A stretch of DNA of 64,000 nt from Uloborus plumipes (lineage: Eukaryota > Arthropoda > Arachnida > Araneae > Uloboridae). Shown piece after piece: positions 34,880-45,914 of the stretch. The stretch covers positions 1 through 64,000 of the forward strand of contig JAXGGA010002257.1 in the NCBI GenBank assembly GCA_038373865.1, in the 5' to 3' direction. Every line of letters starts with the position of its first letter. The stretch's first letter is position 1. A program made the position numbers and the translations under genes. The notes beneath the pieces were generated by a model. That model saw nothing but the letters and a program-made list of their open reading frames with translations, was not told where the DNA came from and searched no databases.

Positions 34880-37870
34880 AGTTTAGTTGAACATTTCATC
34901 AAACTATCTAACTACAATCTATTGAACCTTATGTTCAGTTTGACGAATGCCTAGTCTGAATGAAAAAATTATGTCAATATTAAGTAGAAAAATACACACA
35001 ACTGTTTTTCCCCCACTTGCGTTAAACTACACAAATCGTAACTCGTAATAATATTACGTGAGCGGAGGAATTGAATGTACTTTATGTTTGGAAAATAAGT
35101 AAATAAAATTGCTTTCCTCTGCTTTTTCCATTTATCAGAAGGGGAAAAAAAGCTAAGTAATACTTGATGTATTCTTTTCACCACCAAAATTAAAACTTTA
35201 ATTTCTTTTAATATACTTGTCCCAACTGGGTTTCAATGTGTTGTTATTTTACTTCTGAAAAACTTGAAGTTAAAAATAAAGTTATTTTTATCAGCTATTT
35301 AGTTACTTGTCTTTTTTTCGAGTGCTACACTATAAAATTTTTGAGAAAAAATTTAAAGTTCATGTATGCTTCATGCATACATGGAAATTAAAGTTGAATT
35401 CACGTTTCTTTTATTCACATTCCTATAGTCTGTTTCTTTCGAGTAGGCACATCAAGGACACGTTTCCCGAGTTCGTTTCCATGGAAACGATAGGAGAGAT
35501 AATCGCGCCACTTATGCACTGCAGTTAAGAAGCATCATTGAAATCAATATACAGTCGAATTTCAATAACTCAAGGTCACAAGGGACAGACCGGCTAAAAG
35601 CTTCGAGATAGGAAGATTCCAAGACTTTCTCAAGAGCCTGGGGACACCTTGAACCCTTCGAGACAAAGGAATATTCGAGTAAAGGAATAGTCTCGACAGT
35701 ACTCTAAACACTTGAAATTTCAAAAGTTACACGTTATAAATCATTTTATTTTTTGGTAAAATTACAGATAAATTTACCCCTTAATTGTTACAAAATGTGT
35801 CTAAAAACTAATCTGAAAACTTTTTTTTCTCATTCAAACAATAAAAAAAATTATATTTTTGTTAATGTCTTTTAACAAGTTATTTTCATTTCAAAATATA
35901 TTTTTGTCATTCAACTCAAACTAAATTTGTTTAAATCTCTTATCGTTATAATTATAATGGGAAGAACACTCAGCCATTTTGATGTGTTGCAGAAGCAACG
36001 TGAAAACTTCATAGTGCAAACCTCGAATGTGGAGAGCGGGAAAGTTAATTGTCCTTGACATTCCGATTCTAGAGACATAGACTATAATACAGAAACTTTC
36101 GTAAGTTAACACAACATCAACATACAGATGAAACTGAAAGTGAAATCGGTATTACTTTCTTGAAATATCTTCATCGTCATAATGGCCGGGCGTTAGAGCC
36201 CATGCCTTTCTCTTAACGTAAAGATTTCTCATTGAACAATTAAAAACCTGCCCTCCCTTCTCCCTTCCAAAAAAAAATCACCAATCAGTTAGTTCCTCGT
36301 TCATAATACTGATCTACTTTTCTAGCTCTAATCGTTTCGAATTTTAAACTTAAACTTATTAAGAGTAAAGAAACTTAATCATATCGTCGGCACCATGCTA
36401 AAATTACGAATGTGAAAATTGGCACTTTTCAGGAGAGCTAAAACGCCAAATATAATTTTCCCCCCAGACGTGTTTGGTTATTTTCAATTTTTTAATTTTT
36501 ATAGATATCTAAGTGTAAAACTATCGGTCGAAGGTATCATTTTAATTTTAATTATGTTAGATTCGAACTTGAAAAATGCGATTTTTCACATTCGTAGAAC
36601 GATTTGGTAAATGGCATTTTAAAGTACGTTAGTTGCCCGTTTAATCTGATATGCAACATGACTAATTTTATAAAAAATTTATTTTTTAAGAAATGAAATT
36701 TAAATTTCTCAAAAAACATATAATGAATTTTTTTAAAATAATTCTCAAAAATTCTTGTGTATTTTATCTTTGTTTGTACAATTTTTAGATTGGGATCTCA
36801 ATGGGATCATATTTTTTTGAATTTTTAAATAAAACTGTATCGGAAAAAATGATATTTTTTAGATTCTATTTATTTAAATACTAAGTTCTCTTGCTTGTGA
36901 TGGTCTAAAAAGTAGCAATTAAACATGAATATGTTTCAAGTGAGCTGGCATGAGCTTATAGTTTTGTCAGGTTCACAACCCCCCTCCCTCCTCCACACAA
37001 CCACTCTTTTTTATTACAAAACTGTTTAAAATCTTTTTAAAAATAAAATAATTTTGGAAAAAAATAGAACCGACTTCAGTTGGAAATTGCTCTAAAAAGT
37101 AAAAAATAATTTTTTTCTTTAAACACCATCGCACGACCGACTCGGATTTTCTTTTAATTTGGCACACATGTTGATCATATAGAGGCATGGAAAAGTCCAA
37201 ATTGTTAGGTTCCTGCTCCACTTATTTTCTGAGATACATGCCCTCAAAGTTTGTCCGCCACGTCAAAATACTAAAAAAGTGATGTTATTTAATCATTTTT
37301 TATAAAAAATCGTACTCATGCAAAATAAAAGTGTTAGATATCTATGGAAACTAGTTACTCCAGGCATTCCGAAAAAAAAAAATACTAGAACGTTCATAAT
37401 GAAAATTGCCAAATTACAGGGCTCTTTAAAGTTGTCACCACAAAAACTTGATTTTGCAGATTTTGCTAAAATTGAGGCATTTATTACAAAAAAAAAGCAA
37501 ACAAAACCAAAGGTTTTCTCACTTTCTGGTAGTATACAGGTCCTCCCTGTAAATTGCTACGCAATAAATTTTTTGGGTTTTTCACTCCTTCTTGGAAATA
37601 TTTTAGCTTAAAGATAAGCCATAAGGCAAAAAATGCGTTTTTGGTCATCTTGGCAGCCATTTTTCTCTAAAGGGGGAGTAGTAGAAACTTTAATTTTTTT
37701 TTTAAACAAGCCACTGATATGTTAGCTATTCACAGGAAAAGAGTTTACTTTTGGTTATTTCTCCCATTAAGAGATATCCTGCTGACAGTATATGCATGTT
37801 TTTCGCGACGACAATGTGCTTTTGTTCCCCCTCTCATGGACTTAAAATTAATTAAACCAAAAAATAATGA
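34880..37870. other. Intergenic region without recognised gene
   Basis: Apart from the MITE at 35552, only AT-rich sequence and short frames (up to 97 codons at 37318-37611) with no domain or splice support. The two host genes point toward each other across this and the following region. Confidence 0.4.
35552..35699. mobile_element. pogo-like MITE
   Basis: CAGTCGAATTTCAATAACTC starts after TA (35550-35551). The other end, TCTCGACAG, is followed by TA (35700-35701). Length 148 bp. Similar sequence occurs inverted at 46630-46797. Confidence 0.55.
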
Positions 37871-38039
37871 TATTACTACTATTAAAATCTGTTCGCGTCT
37901 GTCTGTCTGTCCGTCTGAATCTTGAACTCCTCAAAAACCGCTGAGCGTAAAGAATCAAACATAATACCATTCGATTCGAAATTTTCTAAGGAAGACAATA
38001 AGACCAACCGCGTAATTGTACGACGTTAATTAGCTGAGA

Positions 38040-38610
38040 TATTAATTAAAACGTTAATTAAATTCTTTGCACTTGTAAATTTCCAAGACATTTATTTCTT
38101 TCAGTTGCCATTTTAAATTAAAGCGTTAATTAAATTATTGCACTATTTTAAACGCCAAGACTTTTATTTCTTACCGTTGCCATTTTAAATTAAAGCGGTT
38201 ATTAAATTATTGAACTATTTAAAATTCCAGGACATTTATTTCTTACCGTTGCCTTTTTGAATTAAAACGTTAAGTAAATTATTGAAGTATTTAAAATTTC
38301 AACATATTTATTTCTTACCGTTGTCATTTTGAATTAAAACGTTAATTAAATTATTGAACTATTTAAAATTCCAAGACTTTTATTTCTTACCGTTGCCATT
38401 TTGAATTAAAACGTTAATTAAATTATTGAACTATTTAAAATTCCAAGACATTTATTTCTTTCCGTAGCCATTTTAAATTAAAGCGTTAATTAAATTGTTG
38501 AACTATTTAAAATTCCAAGACTTTTATTTCTTACCGTTGCCATTTTGAATTAAAACGTTAATTAAATTATTGAACATTTTAAAATTAAAGAGTTTCTTTC
38601 CATTGGCATT
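38040..38610 (+). repeat. 72-bp satellite inside Helitron-like copy 1
   Basis: The word TTGCCATTTTGAATTAAAAC (or AAATTAAAGC) recurs about every 72 bases, eight times, each followed by GTTAATTAAATTATTGAAC. The two alternating spellings suggest higher-order structure. Confidence 0.8.
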
Positions 38611-38999
38611 TTGAATACGTGTTACAACAAAGTTCTAACAATTGTTTTTATTCTAATTATTAATGACTTATATTTTTTCTCTGGCATATCATTTTGAAAA
38701 TGTGTTTTTAAATAAAATTGCAATTGCTGTTTTTAGAAGGGACTTTTTTTTTGGCTGCGATCCGAATATTAAAAGAACTTTTTCGTTTAGAATTTTGCAA
38801 TTAATTTTACAGGGAGAAAGCGATTTGGAAATAATTGTTTTTGGTAAGGAATTTTATTTGTTATTTAGGGAGAGTGCTAAGTATGCGCTACTTGACATCG
38901 TCTTTTTTTTTTTTTTTTTTTTGAGGAAGCATGCGCAAATAATTCGGTTGATTCTTTGATGCAGGAAAGCTTTTTAGCGAGCGCTAGGGAGTAATTTGT

Positions 39000-39425
39000 T
39001 GGAACTTTCCTTGGTACTTTAAAGGAGAGCCGCCTTGGCGGCGAATAATTTATTGAAACTTTCCTCGCTACTGTAAAGGCGAGCCCCCTTGACGGCGAGT
39101 AAACTGTTTAAACTTTCCTCAACTTTAAAGGCGAGCCGCCTTGGCGGCGAATAATTTATTGAAACTTTCCTCGCTACTGTAAAGGCGACCTTCTTGACGG
39201 CGAGTAAACTGTTTAAACTTTCCTCAACTTTAAAGGCGAGCCGCCTTGGCGGCGAATAATTTATTGAAACTTTCCTCGCTACTGTAAAGGCGAGCCCCCT
39301 TGACGGCGAGTAAACTGTTTAAACTTTCCTCAACTTTTAAGGCGAGCCGCCTTGGCGGCGAGTAGGTTATTTAAACTTTCCTCACTACTTTAAAGGCGAG
39401 TCGCCTTGGCGGCGAGTAGTTTTCT
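39000..39425 (+). repeat. 60-bp satellite with GCCGCCTTGGCGGC stems
   Basis: Units contain GGCGAGCCGCCTTGGCGGCG, or a GCCCCCTTGACGGC variant that breaks the stem, alternating regularly, followed by AGTAAACTGTTTAAAC or AATAATTTATTGAAAC. About seven units here; only about three in copy 2 (40535-40680). Confidence 0.8.
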
Positions 39426-39476
39426 CAAACTGCCTTCACTACATTACAGCCCGTGCAACGCCGGGCCACGCAGCTA

Positions 39477-40733
39477 GTTACTACTATTAAAATCTGTCCG
39501 CGTCTGTCTGTCTGAAGCTTGAACTTTTCAAAAACCGCTGAACGTAAAGAATCAAACATAATACCATTCGATTCGAAATTTTCTAAGGAAGACAATAAGA
39601 CCAACCGCGTAATTGTACGACGTTAATTAGCTGAGATATTAATTAAAACGTTAATTAAATTCTATGCACTTTTAAAATTCCAAGACATTTCTTTCAGTTG
39701 CCATTTTAAATTAAAGCGTTAATTAAATTATTGCACTATTTTAAATTCCAAGACTTTTATTTCTTACAGTTGCCATTTTAAATTAAAGCGTTAATTAAAT
39801 TATTGAACTATTTAAAATTCAAGGACATTTATTTCTTACCGTTGCCATTTTGAATTAAAACGTTAACTAAATTATTGCACTATTTAAAATTCCAAGACCT
39901 TTATTTCTTACAGTTGCCATTTTGAATTAAAACGTTAATTAAAGTGTTGAACTATTTAAAATTCCAAGACTTTTATTTCTTTCCGTAGCCATTTTAAATT
40001 AAAGCGTTAATTAAATTATTGAACTATTTAAAATTCCAAGACATTTATTTCTTACCGTTGCCATTTTAAATTAAAACGTTAATTAAATTATTGAACTTTT
40101 TAAAATTAAAGAGTGTTATTTCTTTCCATTGTCATTTTGAATACGTGTTACAACAAAGTTCTAACAATTGTTTTTATTCTAATTATTAATGACTTATATT
40201 TTTTATCTGGTATACCATTTTGAAAATGTGTTTTTAAATAAAATTGCAATTGCTGTTTTTGGAAGGGACTTTTTTTGGCTGTGATCCAAATATTAAAAGA
40301 ACTTTTTCGTTTAGGATTTTGCAATTAATTTTACAGGAAGAAAGCGGTTTGGAAACAATTGTTTTTGGTAAGGAATTTTATTTGTTATTTAGGGAGAGTG
40401 CTAAGTATGCGCTACTTGACATCGTCTTTATTTTTGAGGAAGCATGTGCAAATAATTCGATTGATTCTTTGATGCAGGAAAGCTTTTTAGCGAGCCGCTT
40501 TAGCAGGGAATAATTTGTTGGGACTTTCCTTGGTACTTTAAAGGAGAGCCGCCTTGGCGGCGAATAGGTTAGTGAAACTTTCCTCGCTACTGTAAAAGTG
40601 AGCCACCTTGACGGCGAGTAAACCGTTCAAACTTTCCTCATTACTTTAAAGGCGAGTCGCCTTGGCGGCGAGTAGTTTTCTGAAACTGCCTTCACTACAT
40701 TACAGCCCGTGCAACGCCTGACCACGCAGCTAG
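39477..40733 (+). mobile_element. Helitron-like copy 2, directly abutting copy 1
   Basis: Begins at the base after the CTAG of copy 1, with TTACTACTATTAAAATCTG, and ends GCAGCTAG at 40733. It has seven 72-bp units and about three of the 60-bp units. Its internal 89-codon frame (40244-40513) shares CDPNIKRTFSFRILQLIL and EFYLLFRESAKYALLDIVF with copy 1. The 3' stem is partly decayed (GCCTGACC replaces GCCGGGCC). Confidence 0.72.
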
Positions 40734-40875
40734 TTACTACTATTAAAATCTGTCCGCGTCTGTCCGTCTGAAGCTTGAACTCCTCAAAAACCGCTGAGCG
40801 TAAAGAATCAAACATAATACCATTCGATTCGAAATTTCTAAGGAAGACAATAAGACCAACCGCGTAATTGTACGA
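40734..40875 (+). mobile_element. Truncated Helitron-like copy 3
   Basis: Again starts right after CTAG with TTACTACTATTAAAATCTG. It follows copies 1 and 2 to GCGTAATTGTACGA and then departs into unrelated sequence. It is a third head-to-tail start truncated at about 140 bp. Confidence 0.7.
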
Positions 40876-41161
40876 TTTTGAACAGTTTGCAGAAAGACGT
40901 ATTAAGAGGAAAAGGGGTAACGAAACTTCAGGAATATTGTCCCATGAACAATACAGAAATTTTTACAGAAAAACAAAAAATGACGCAGGAAGCGGAATAA
41001 CATAAAATGGACAATATATCATCGAAGTTAGACCGTATTTGCTAGATGCAAAAGGCCTGAAATCTCAAACATGAGAAGCAACTTTTGCGCAAAGCACGTA
41101 TTCAATGTTGGCATGTTTCCAAAAAGAAAACAAAGTCAATAATTCATACAATAAAAGTAAA

Positions 41162-41327
41162 AAGGCCGGAATTCAAGTGAAACATGGACGATCGTAACTC
41201 ACCAATGCAATCGCAAATTCCCAAATTTGGATTCAAGTGGCACGTTACAATCGCTACAAGATGCTATTCTATCATAATTCGACTTCCAGTAGTGATTACA
41301 ATGGTGTTTCACTTGAATTCGGCCCTT
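41162..41327. mobile_element. 166-bp MITE with AAGGCCGGAATTCAAG ends
   Basis: AAGGCCGGAATTCAAGTGAA at the left and its inverse TTCACTTGAATTCGGCCCTT at the right differ by one base. No clear flanking duplication. Confidence 0.6.
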
Positions 41328-41769
41328 AGTTAGTATACAGTGTGTTACCACTTGAACTGTAAGAACTTTATTTTCACAACCGTTTGTTCTAGCTGCTCAC
41401 TTCCACTTGCAAACATGCTCAAAATAAGGTACTTAGTTCATTCAATCTGTACATGAGTTCTGGAATCCATAACATTGCGTCTATGGCATGGGAGATATTC
41501 GGTTGCGAGATCATTTTTTTTTGTATAAGCGGGGTATTCATTTATCCGTTACATGATTAAGCAGGGCCGACAGTGCTAGTTTAATAGAACTGTTTAATTT
41601 TTATTTCTAACTTCCAGAGTCAAAAATTCAAAAGTACTTGGTACTATTGCTGTTTCTGATTTATACTATCTCCTTCCTTTATGTCTTTAAATTTTGTTAA
41701 GAATCGAGAGAATACAACAATGAGGGAGACATATTGCGAAAATTATACTAAGGAGACCTTTTTCAAATA

Positions 41770-41943
41770 CTGTCGGCCCCGCTTAAACGAATACTGTCGG
41801 TACTAAGAAATATCATTCGATTAAACGTGGTATTCGATTAAGCAGGATCATTAACCTCACGTCTATGGCATCGGTTCCAAGATATTCTATTCATATAAGC
41901 AGGGTATTCGTTTATCCATTATCCCATTAAGCGGGGACGACAG
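41770..41943. mobile_element. pogo-like MITE (CTGTCGGCCCCGCTTAA ends)
   Basis: CTGTCGGCCCCGCTTAA is inverted at the right end (TTAAGCGGGGACGACAG) with TA on both flanks. A related fragment in the opposite sense lies at about 41480-41580. Length 174 bp. Confidence 0.65.
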
Positions 41944-42534
41944 TAGTTAGTCACAATTCCCTTCTGAAAAGAGGTGAATGTTTACTTTTTAATCCTTGCT
42001 GACATGGTAACTCCATTTGAAACTTTTTTTTTTGTTTTATTTGGCCACTGACACTGGCTAAATGAACAACTTGTTGGGGTGAGAGGTGGGGGGATTAAAA
42101 AATTCACCAAACAAATCAGTGCCCTACAGGGTTATTGTCATATATGGTATATTTTATGTAAACATTTGATTGTTTTTAAAGTTGTATTTAATTTTTTACA
42201 GCAATGTTGATTCTTTTTTTTTTTCCATTACATTTGAGTAAAAAATGAATGCATGATTTGGAAATAATATTTCAATCTATGTAATGTAAAAATAGCCAAA
42301 ACAATAGTTTGGGAAAATACTTTGGTAAAAAATATATTTAAAAACAAGTTTTTGAATAACCTGGCAGTGATCAACATTTATTTTATTTGTTTATTTTCTT
42401 TTTTTAAAAAGTAAATGCAAATGGATAAGAGGTTGCAAGGAAAATTCAAAATGAGTCAAATTTTACAGAAAAATGATCAATTTAGAAAAATGGGCTTGAA
42501 ACTATAAAAAGGCTTTTTAGGGGAATATGGAACC

Positions 42535-44685
42535 AGTTAGGAGCCCTGTTAATTCTAAATATCAGTGTTTGCAGATTTTTTCAAAATTTTAGGGGAATTT
42601 TAGGAACATTTTGACAAAATTTTAGGAAAATTTTAGGGGTAATTTACGATTTTATTTGACTATAACTAAGTCCCTTACAGTAGTATCCGACAAACCATAC
42701 TGAAAACTGATAATGCATTTTATTTATTGCAGCATAAATTACAACCTTCCTTCAAATACCTCCGATACAAAAACAAAAAATAGGTCAAAACAAAAAAGAA
42801 ATAATGCTTCAATGCTATATAACATGTTCATAATTTTCACTTTCAAAGTTAGACATATCTGAATTTTTCCCGTTGATCAGCTTCTACAGATATTAATTCT
42901 GTTCAACAATTACTTGCATAATGTTTTAACTACAACAGCTTACTACAGCTGTTTTTAAATGATATTTCACTAGACCCAGAGATAATATTCATTCTTTAAA
43001 CTCATTAATATTTTTGCTATTTCAACAAATCTGTAAATTTACATTTTTTCCCGCTTTTTCCAATAAATTTGTTTTAAGTTTTTCTTTATCATTTTCTTTT
43101 TTCAGCTAGTAAAACAGCAGTTCCCAGGAAACAGTTTGTGAAGTTAACCCGTTTGGCCTGTTATATTCAATGTTACGAATCAAAAACCATCTCGCATCAC
43201 GAAACAATTTTTAGTTAGTAAGTCTCTCTCTCTCTCTCCCCCCTCCCCCCACCCACTATGTTTTTGAATGTAATGTAAGAAACTAAAAACAATTGATTTT
43301 CCATTGCCGGACAACTTTAGAAAATCTTAATGCGTAAAATTTTCTGCATATATCATTAAGTAATGTCACAGCTTTATAAATTCTATTAGCTGCTCGCTTA
43401 ATGCACTTCGATTTCAAAGCTTTAAGATTATCTAAAAACAAACCTGCTTGTTAATATTTTTCTTCAGATTTTTAATCACTAGAAAAGTTTCCTTTGGATA
43501 AAGTTCTTTAGATCAACAACAATCCTTTGTTTTGAAACCAATAGCGTAATATCTAAGTATTGTCAAAACCATTTGTTTGCTTTTCAACTCTGCCCCCCTT
43601 TCCCCTTAAGAGTTGTGATACTTGAAGTAACATAAACATTTCTGAATATCAAATTAAGCCGAGGCTACAAATTTATTTATGCTACCTCACAATCCCAATA
43701 ACTAAGACTTGATAAGTTAATGCATTTTTAAAAGCAGAAAAAGTATGCAAATGGTGAAGAAAAAACTGTTAAGCAAAAATTTTAAACTGTAGGAATAATA
43801 AATAATTATAACTGACATAATAACCTTAGTTTTGAATAGAAAATGAAAGTAAGGAAAAGGAATCATTGGCTTAGTACAACTCATACTTTTATAACAGTTG
43901 CCTAAGTTTACTAGATCTGTTGGATTCTCTGATTCCTGAATTCTATTGCTATCTAAACATCCTTATCAACATTTTAAATCTATTTAATTTTTCAAAATAT
44001 TTTTTGAACCAAAAACAAAGTGATAAAAACTAATGCTACTTTTTAAGAATGTTCATGGTTTGAACTGATTCAGATGCAACAAGGTTGACATTTTTGAATA
44101 GGTTGACATTAAATGACGAGCCTACATCTAATAGACTAATCTATAAACAAAATAAAATTAAACAAAGTTCAGACTAATGGTAAGAATAAAATTAACGATA
44201 TCCAAGCAGTGAATTTACATAGTAAACTAAAATGAACAAGTTTTATAGAAGCGGATGCAAACAGATTGCAAAATTCACAGTTAATCGAGCTTAGGAGCAC
44301 AAAAATAGCTCAAAAATTAAAAACTTCACAGCAGGTTATGTTTCATTTAGGTAGAGTGATGAAACAGCTGTTTTAAAAATTAAATAGTTCGTTTTTAAGT
44401 GGAAGAATTTCAATTTTGACCCGAGATGAAAAATAGTATGAAGAATGCGTTTTTATCAAAATATTTTGCAAAATGTCTATTTATCACATTAAATATCTAG
44501 GAAAAAGTTCACTTTTGGCTACAAAATACTTTCAGAAAGGTATTAAGTTCGCCTAAAGAGCCCCTGTAAATTTTCCAATTTTTTAGGAATGCCACGAAAT
44601 TTTAGTACAATTTTAGGAATTTTAGGAGGTCTGAAATATTTTAGGAAATTTAGGAATTTTAGGGGGAATGCGAGCCCTGAAATAT
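42535..44685. repeat. Region bounded by TTTTAGG-rich arrays
   Basis: AATTTTAGG and variants recur at least four times at 42585-42635 and six or more times at 44582-44662, all in one orientation, with AGCCCTG near each boundary (42541 and 44681). The interior is AT-rich without a recognised frame. It may be one 2.1-kb element of the motif-array kind. The ends are not proved. Confidence 0.4.
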
Positions 44686-44728
44686 ACTAAGAATGAGATT
44701 AAATTATATACAAGATAATCAATAGATA

Positions 44729-44993
44729 ATTGAAGGGGCAAGTGGATAAAGGTGATATGTGACAATTTTGGAAAAGCATTTTTTTACCATGGATGAAAGT
44801 GAAAAGGTAACATTTTTTTTTTTTTTTTTGAAAGCTTTTCTAGAAATTACAAAAATTGTCACATATCACCTTTATTCACTTGTCCCTTCAATTGTGTTTG
44901 TGAGTCAACACAATTGAACACACATTAATTTGAAGTTGTGTAAATCCGCAAAATTCAAATGTCACATATCACTTATCCACTTGCCCCTTCAAT
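44729..44993. mobile_element. 265-bp MITE with ATTGAAGGGGCAAGTGG ends
   Basis: ATTGAAGGGGCAAGTGGATA at 44729 is inverted at 44974-44993. A further inverted copy (TCACATATCACCTTTATTCA) at 44859-44878 also pairs with the left end, giving two alternative foldbacks. Confidence 0.65.
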
Positions 44994-45199
44994 TCATAAA
45001 AAGGCAAATATAGGTAACAAAGCAATTCAAAAAGTTCATAAAATGTACCTTTCATTTAAGCTCAGACTTAAGTTTGAAAGGTAAACAATACTGTACAATT
45101 CAGTCCGAGCATCTTTCAACCATGAAGAGCATTGTTAAATTATATCAACCAAAGCAATGTATAATCACGGCATACTCAATGATGTATTTGAACAATAAA

Positions 45200-45796
45200 T
45201 AGATCAACAAATGCAATAATCAATATTTTATTCAAATTTCAGATATAAAATTTTGGACCGATTCAAATTCATCAATTAAATTAAAATTTTGAAGTCTAAA
45301 ATTTTCAAAGAAAATAAAATAAATGGTAAGCATATGAATGATATACAACATTGCTTAAAAGGATCTAATACATTGTATTACATGAAGAACAACACAATAC
45401 GAAGAGACAGCAGAATATTTTTTCGCAGACATAAAACAAAAAAATGCTTAAGGAATATATATGGAAATTTGCCTAACATAAAAAGGAGACTCTTCACCAA
45501 AACAAAGCATAATTATTAAGTTTACATGTTAAAAAACACATACACTTCTGCTTCAATGCATCTCAGAAACAGATGGACTAAATTTATTCATTCTTCTTCT
45601 CTTATAGAATATATTATAATAACTACATTTTATGTCAAAATCATTGTTCCTTTCATAAAATAGTCTTCATTTTTGTTTTGCTTTTGATACATGTCACGTA
45701 TCAGAATAAACTTCACTGATCTATGTCTTGTCAGCTGTTTCATCGACATTATACATAGGTGTAATTTATAGAATTTAATTAAGTCAACAATTTTAG
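45200..45796 (-). other. Probable CDV3 3' UTR
   Basis: AT-rich sequence follows the stop without coding signal. Candidate AATAAA signals on the minus strand (TTTATT on plus) occur at 45583-45588 and 45228-45233. Which is used cannot be told from sequence. Confidence 0.35.
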
Positions 45797-45914
45797 TTAA
45801 TCTCCCTGATGCAGAGCAGAGAACTTATTTTCTAAATCAAGTTGAAGTTCTTTCTGTGATTCACCTTTAGATCGCACACCATGCTTAACAGACTGGAAAC
45901 TTCTATCTGACTCA
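45797..45914 (-). CDS. CDV3: CDV3 terminal exon
   Basis: A strong acceptor (TTTTTTTTTCCAG on the minus strand) precedes 45914. The 118-nt reading completes a split Ser, then gives ESDRSFQSVKHGVRSKGESQ, KELQLDLENKFSALHQGD and TAA at 45797-45799. The charged SFxxVKH and LQLDLENKFSAL segments match the conserved CDV3 C-terminus. It is too short to have been found from length alone; splice phase and homology support it. Confidence 0.9.

Larger units (their letters stand above)
37873..39476 (+). mobile_element. Helitron-like copy 1 of a head-to-tail array
   Basis: Starts TTACTACTATTAAAATCTG. It ends with stem GCCCG...CGGGC (39449-39466), seven bases, then CTAG (39473-39476). It holds two internal satellites: about eight units of 72 bp (38040-38610) and about seven units of about 60 bp containing GCCGCCTTGGCGGC (39000-39420). 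Between them a 98-codon frame at 38663-38959 is shared with copy 2. It lacks Rep/helicase motifs, so it is non-autonomous. Confidence 0.72.

Noticed and set aside
38663..40513. Shared 89-98 codon frame in the two Helitron-like copies as a real protein
   Set aside because: It is conserved only because the copies are recent duplicates. It is Phe/Leu-rich, AT-driven and has no recognised Rep, helicase or other domain.
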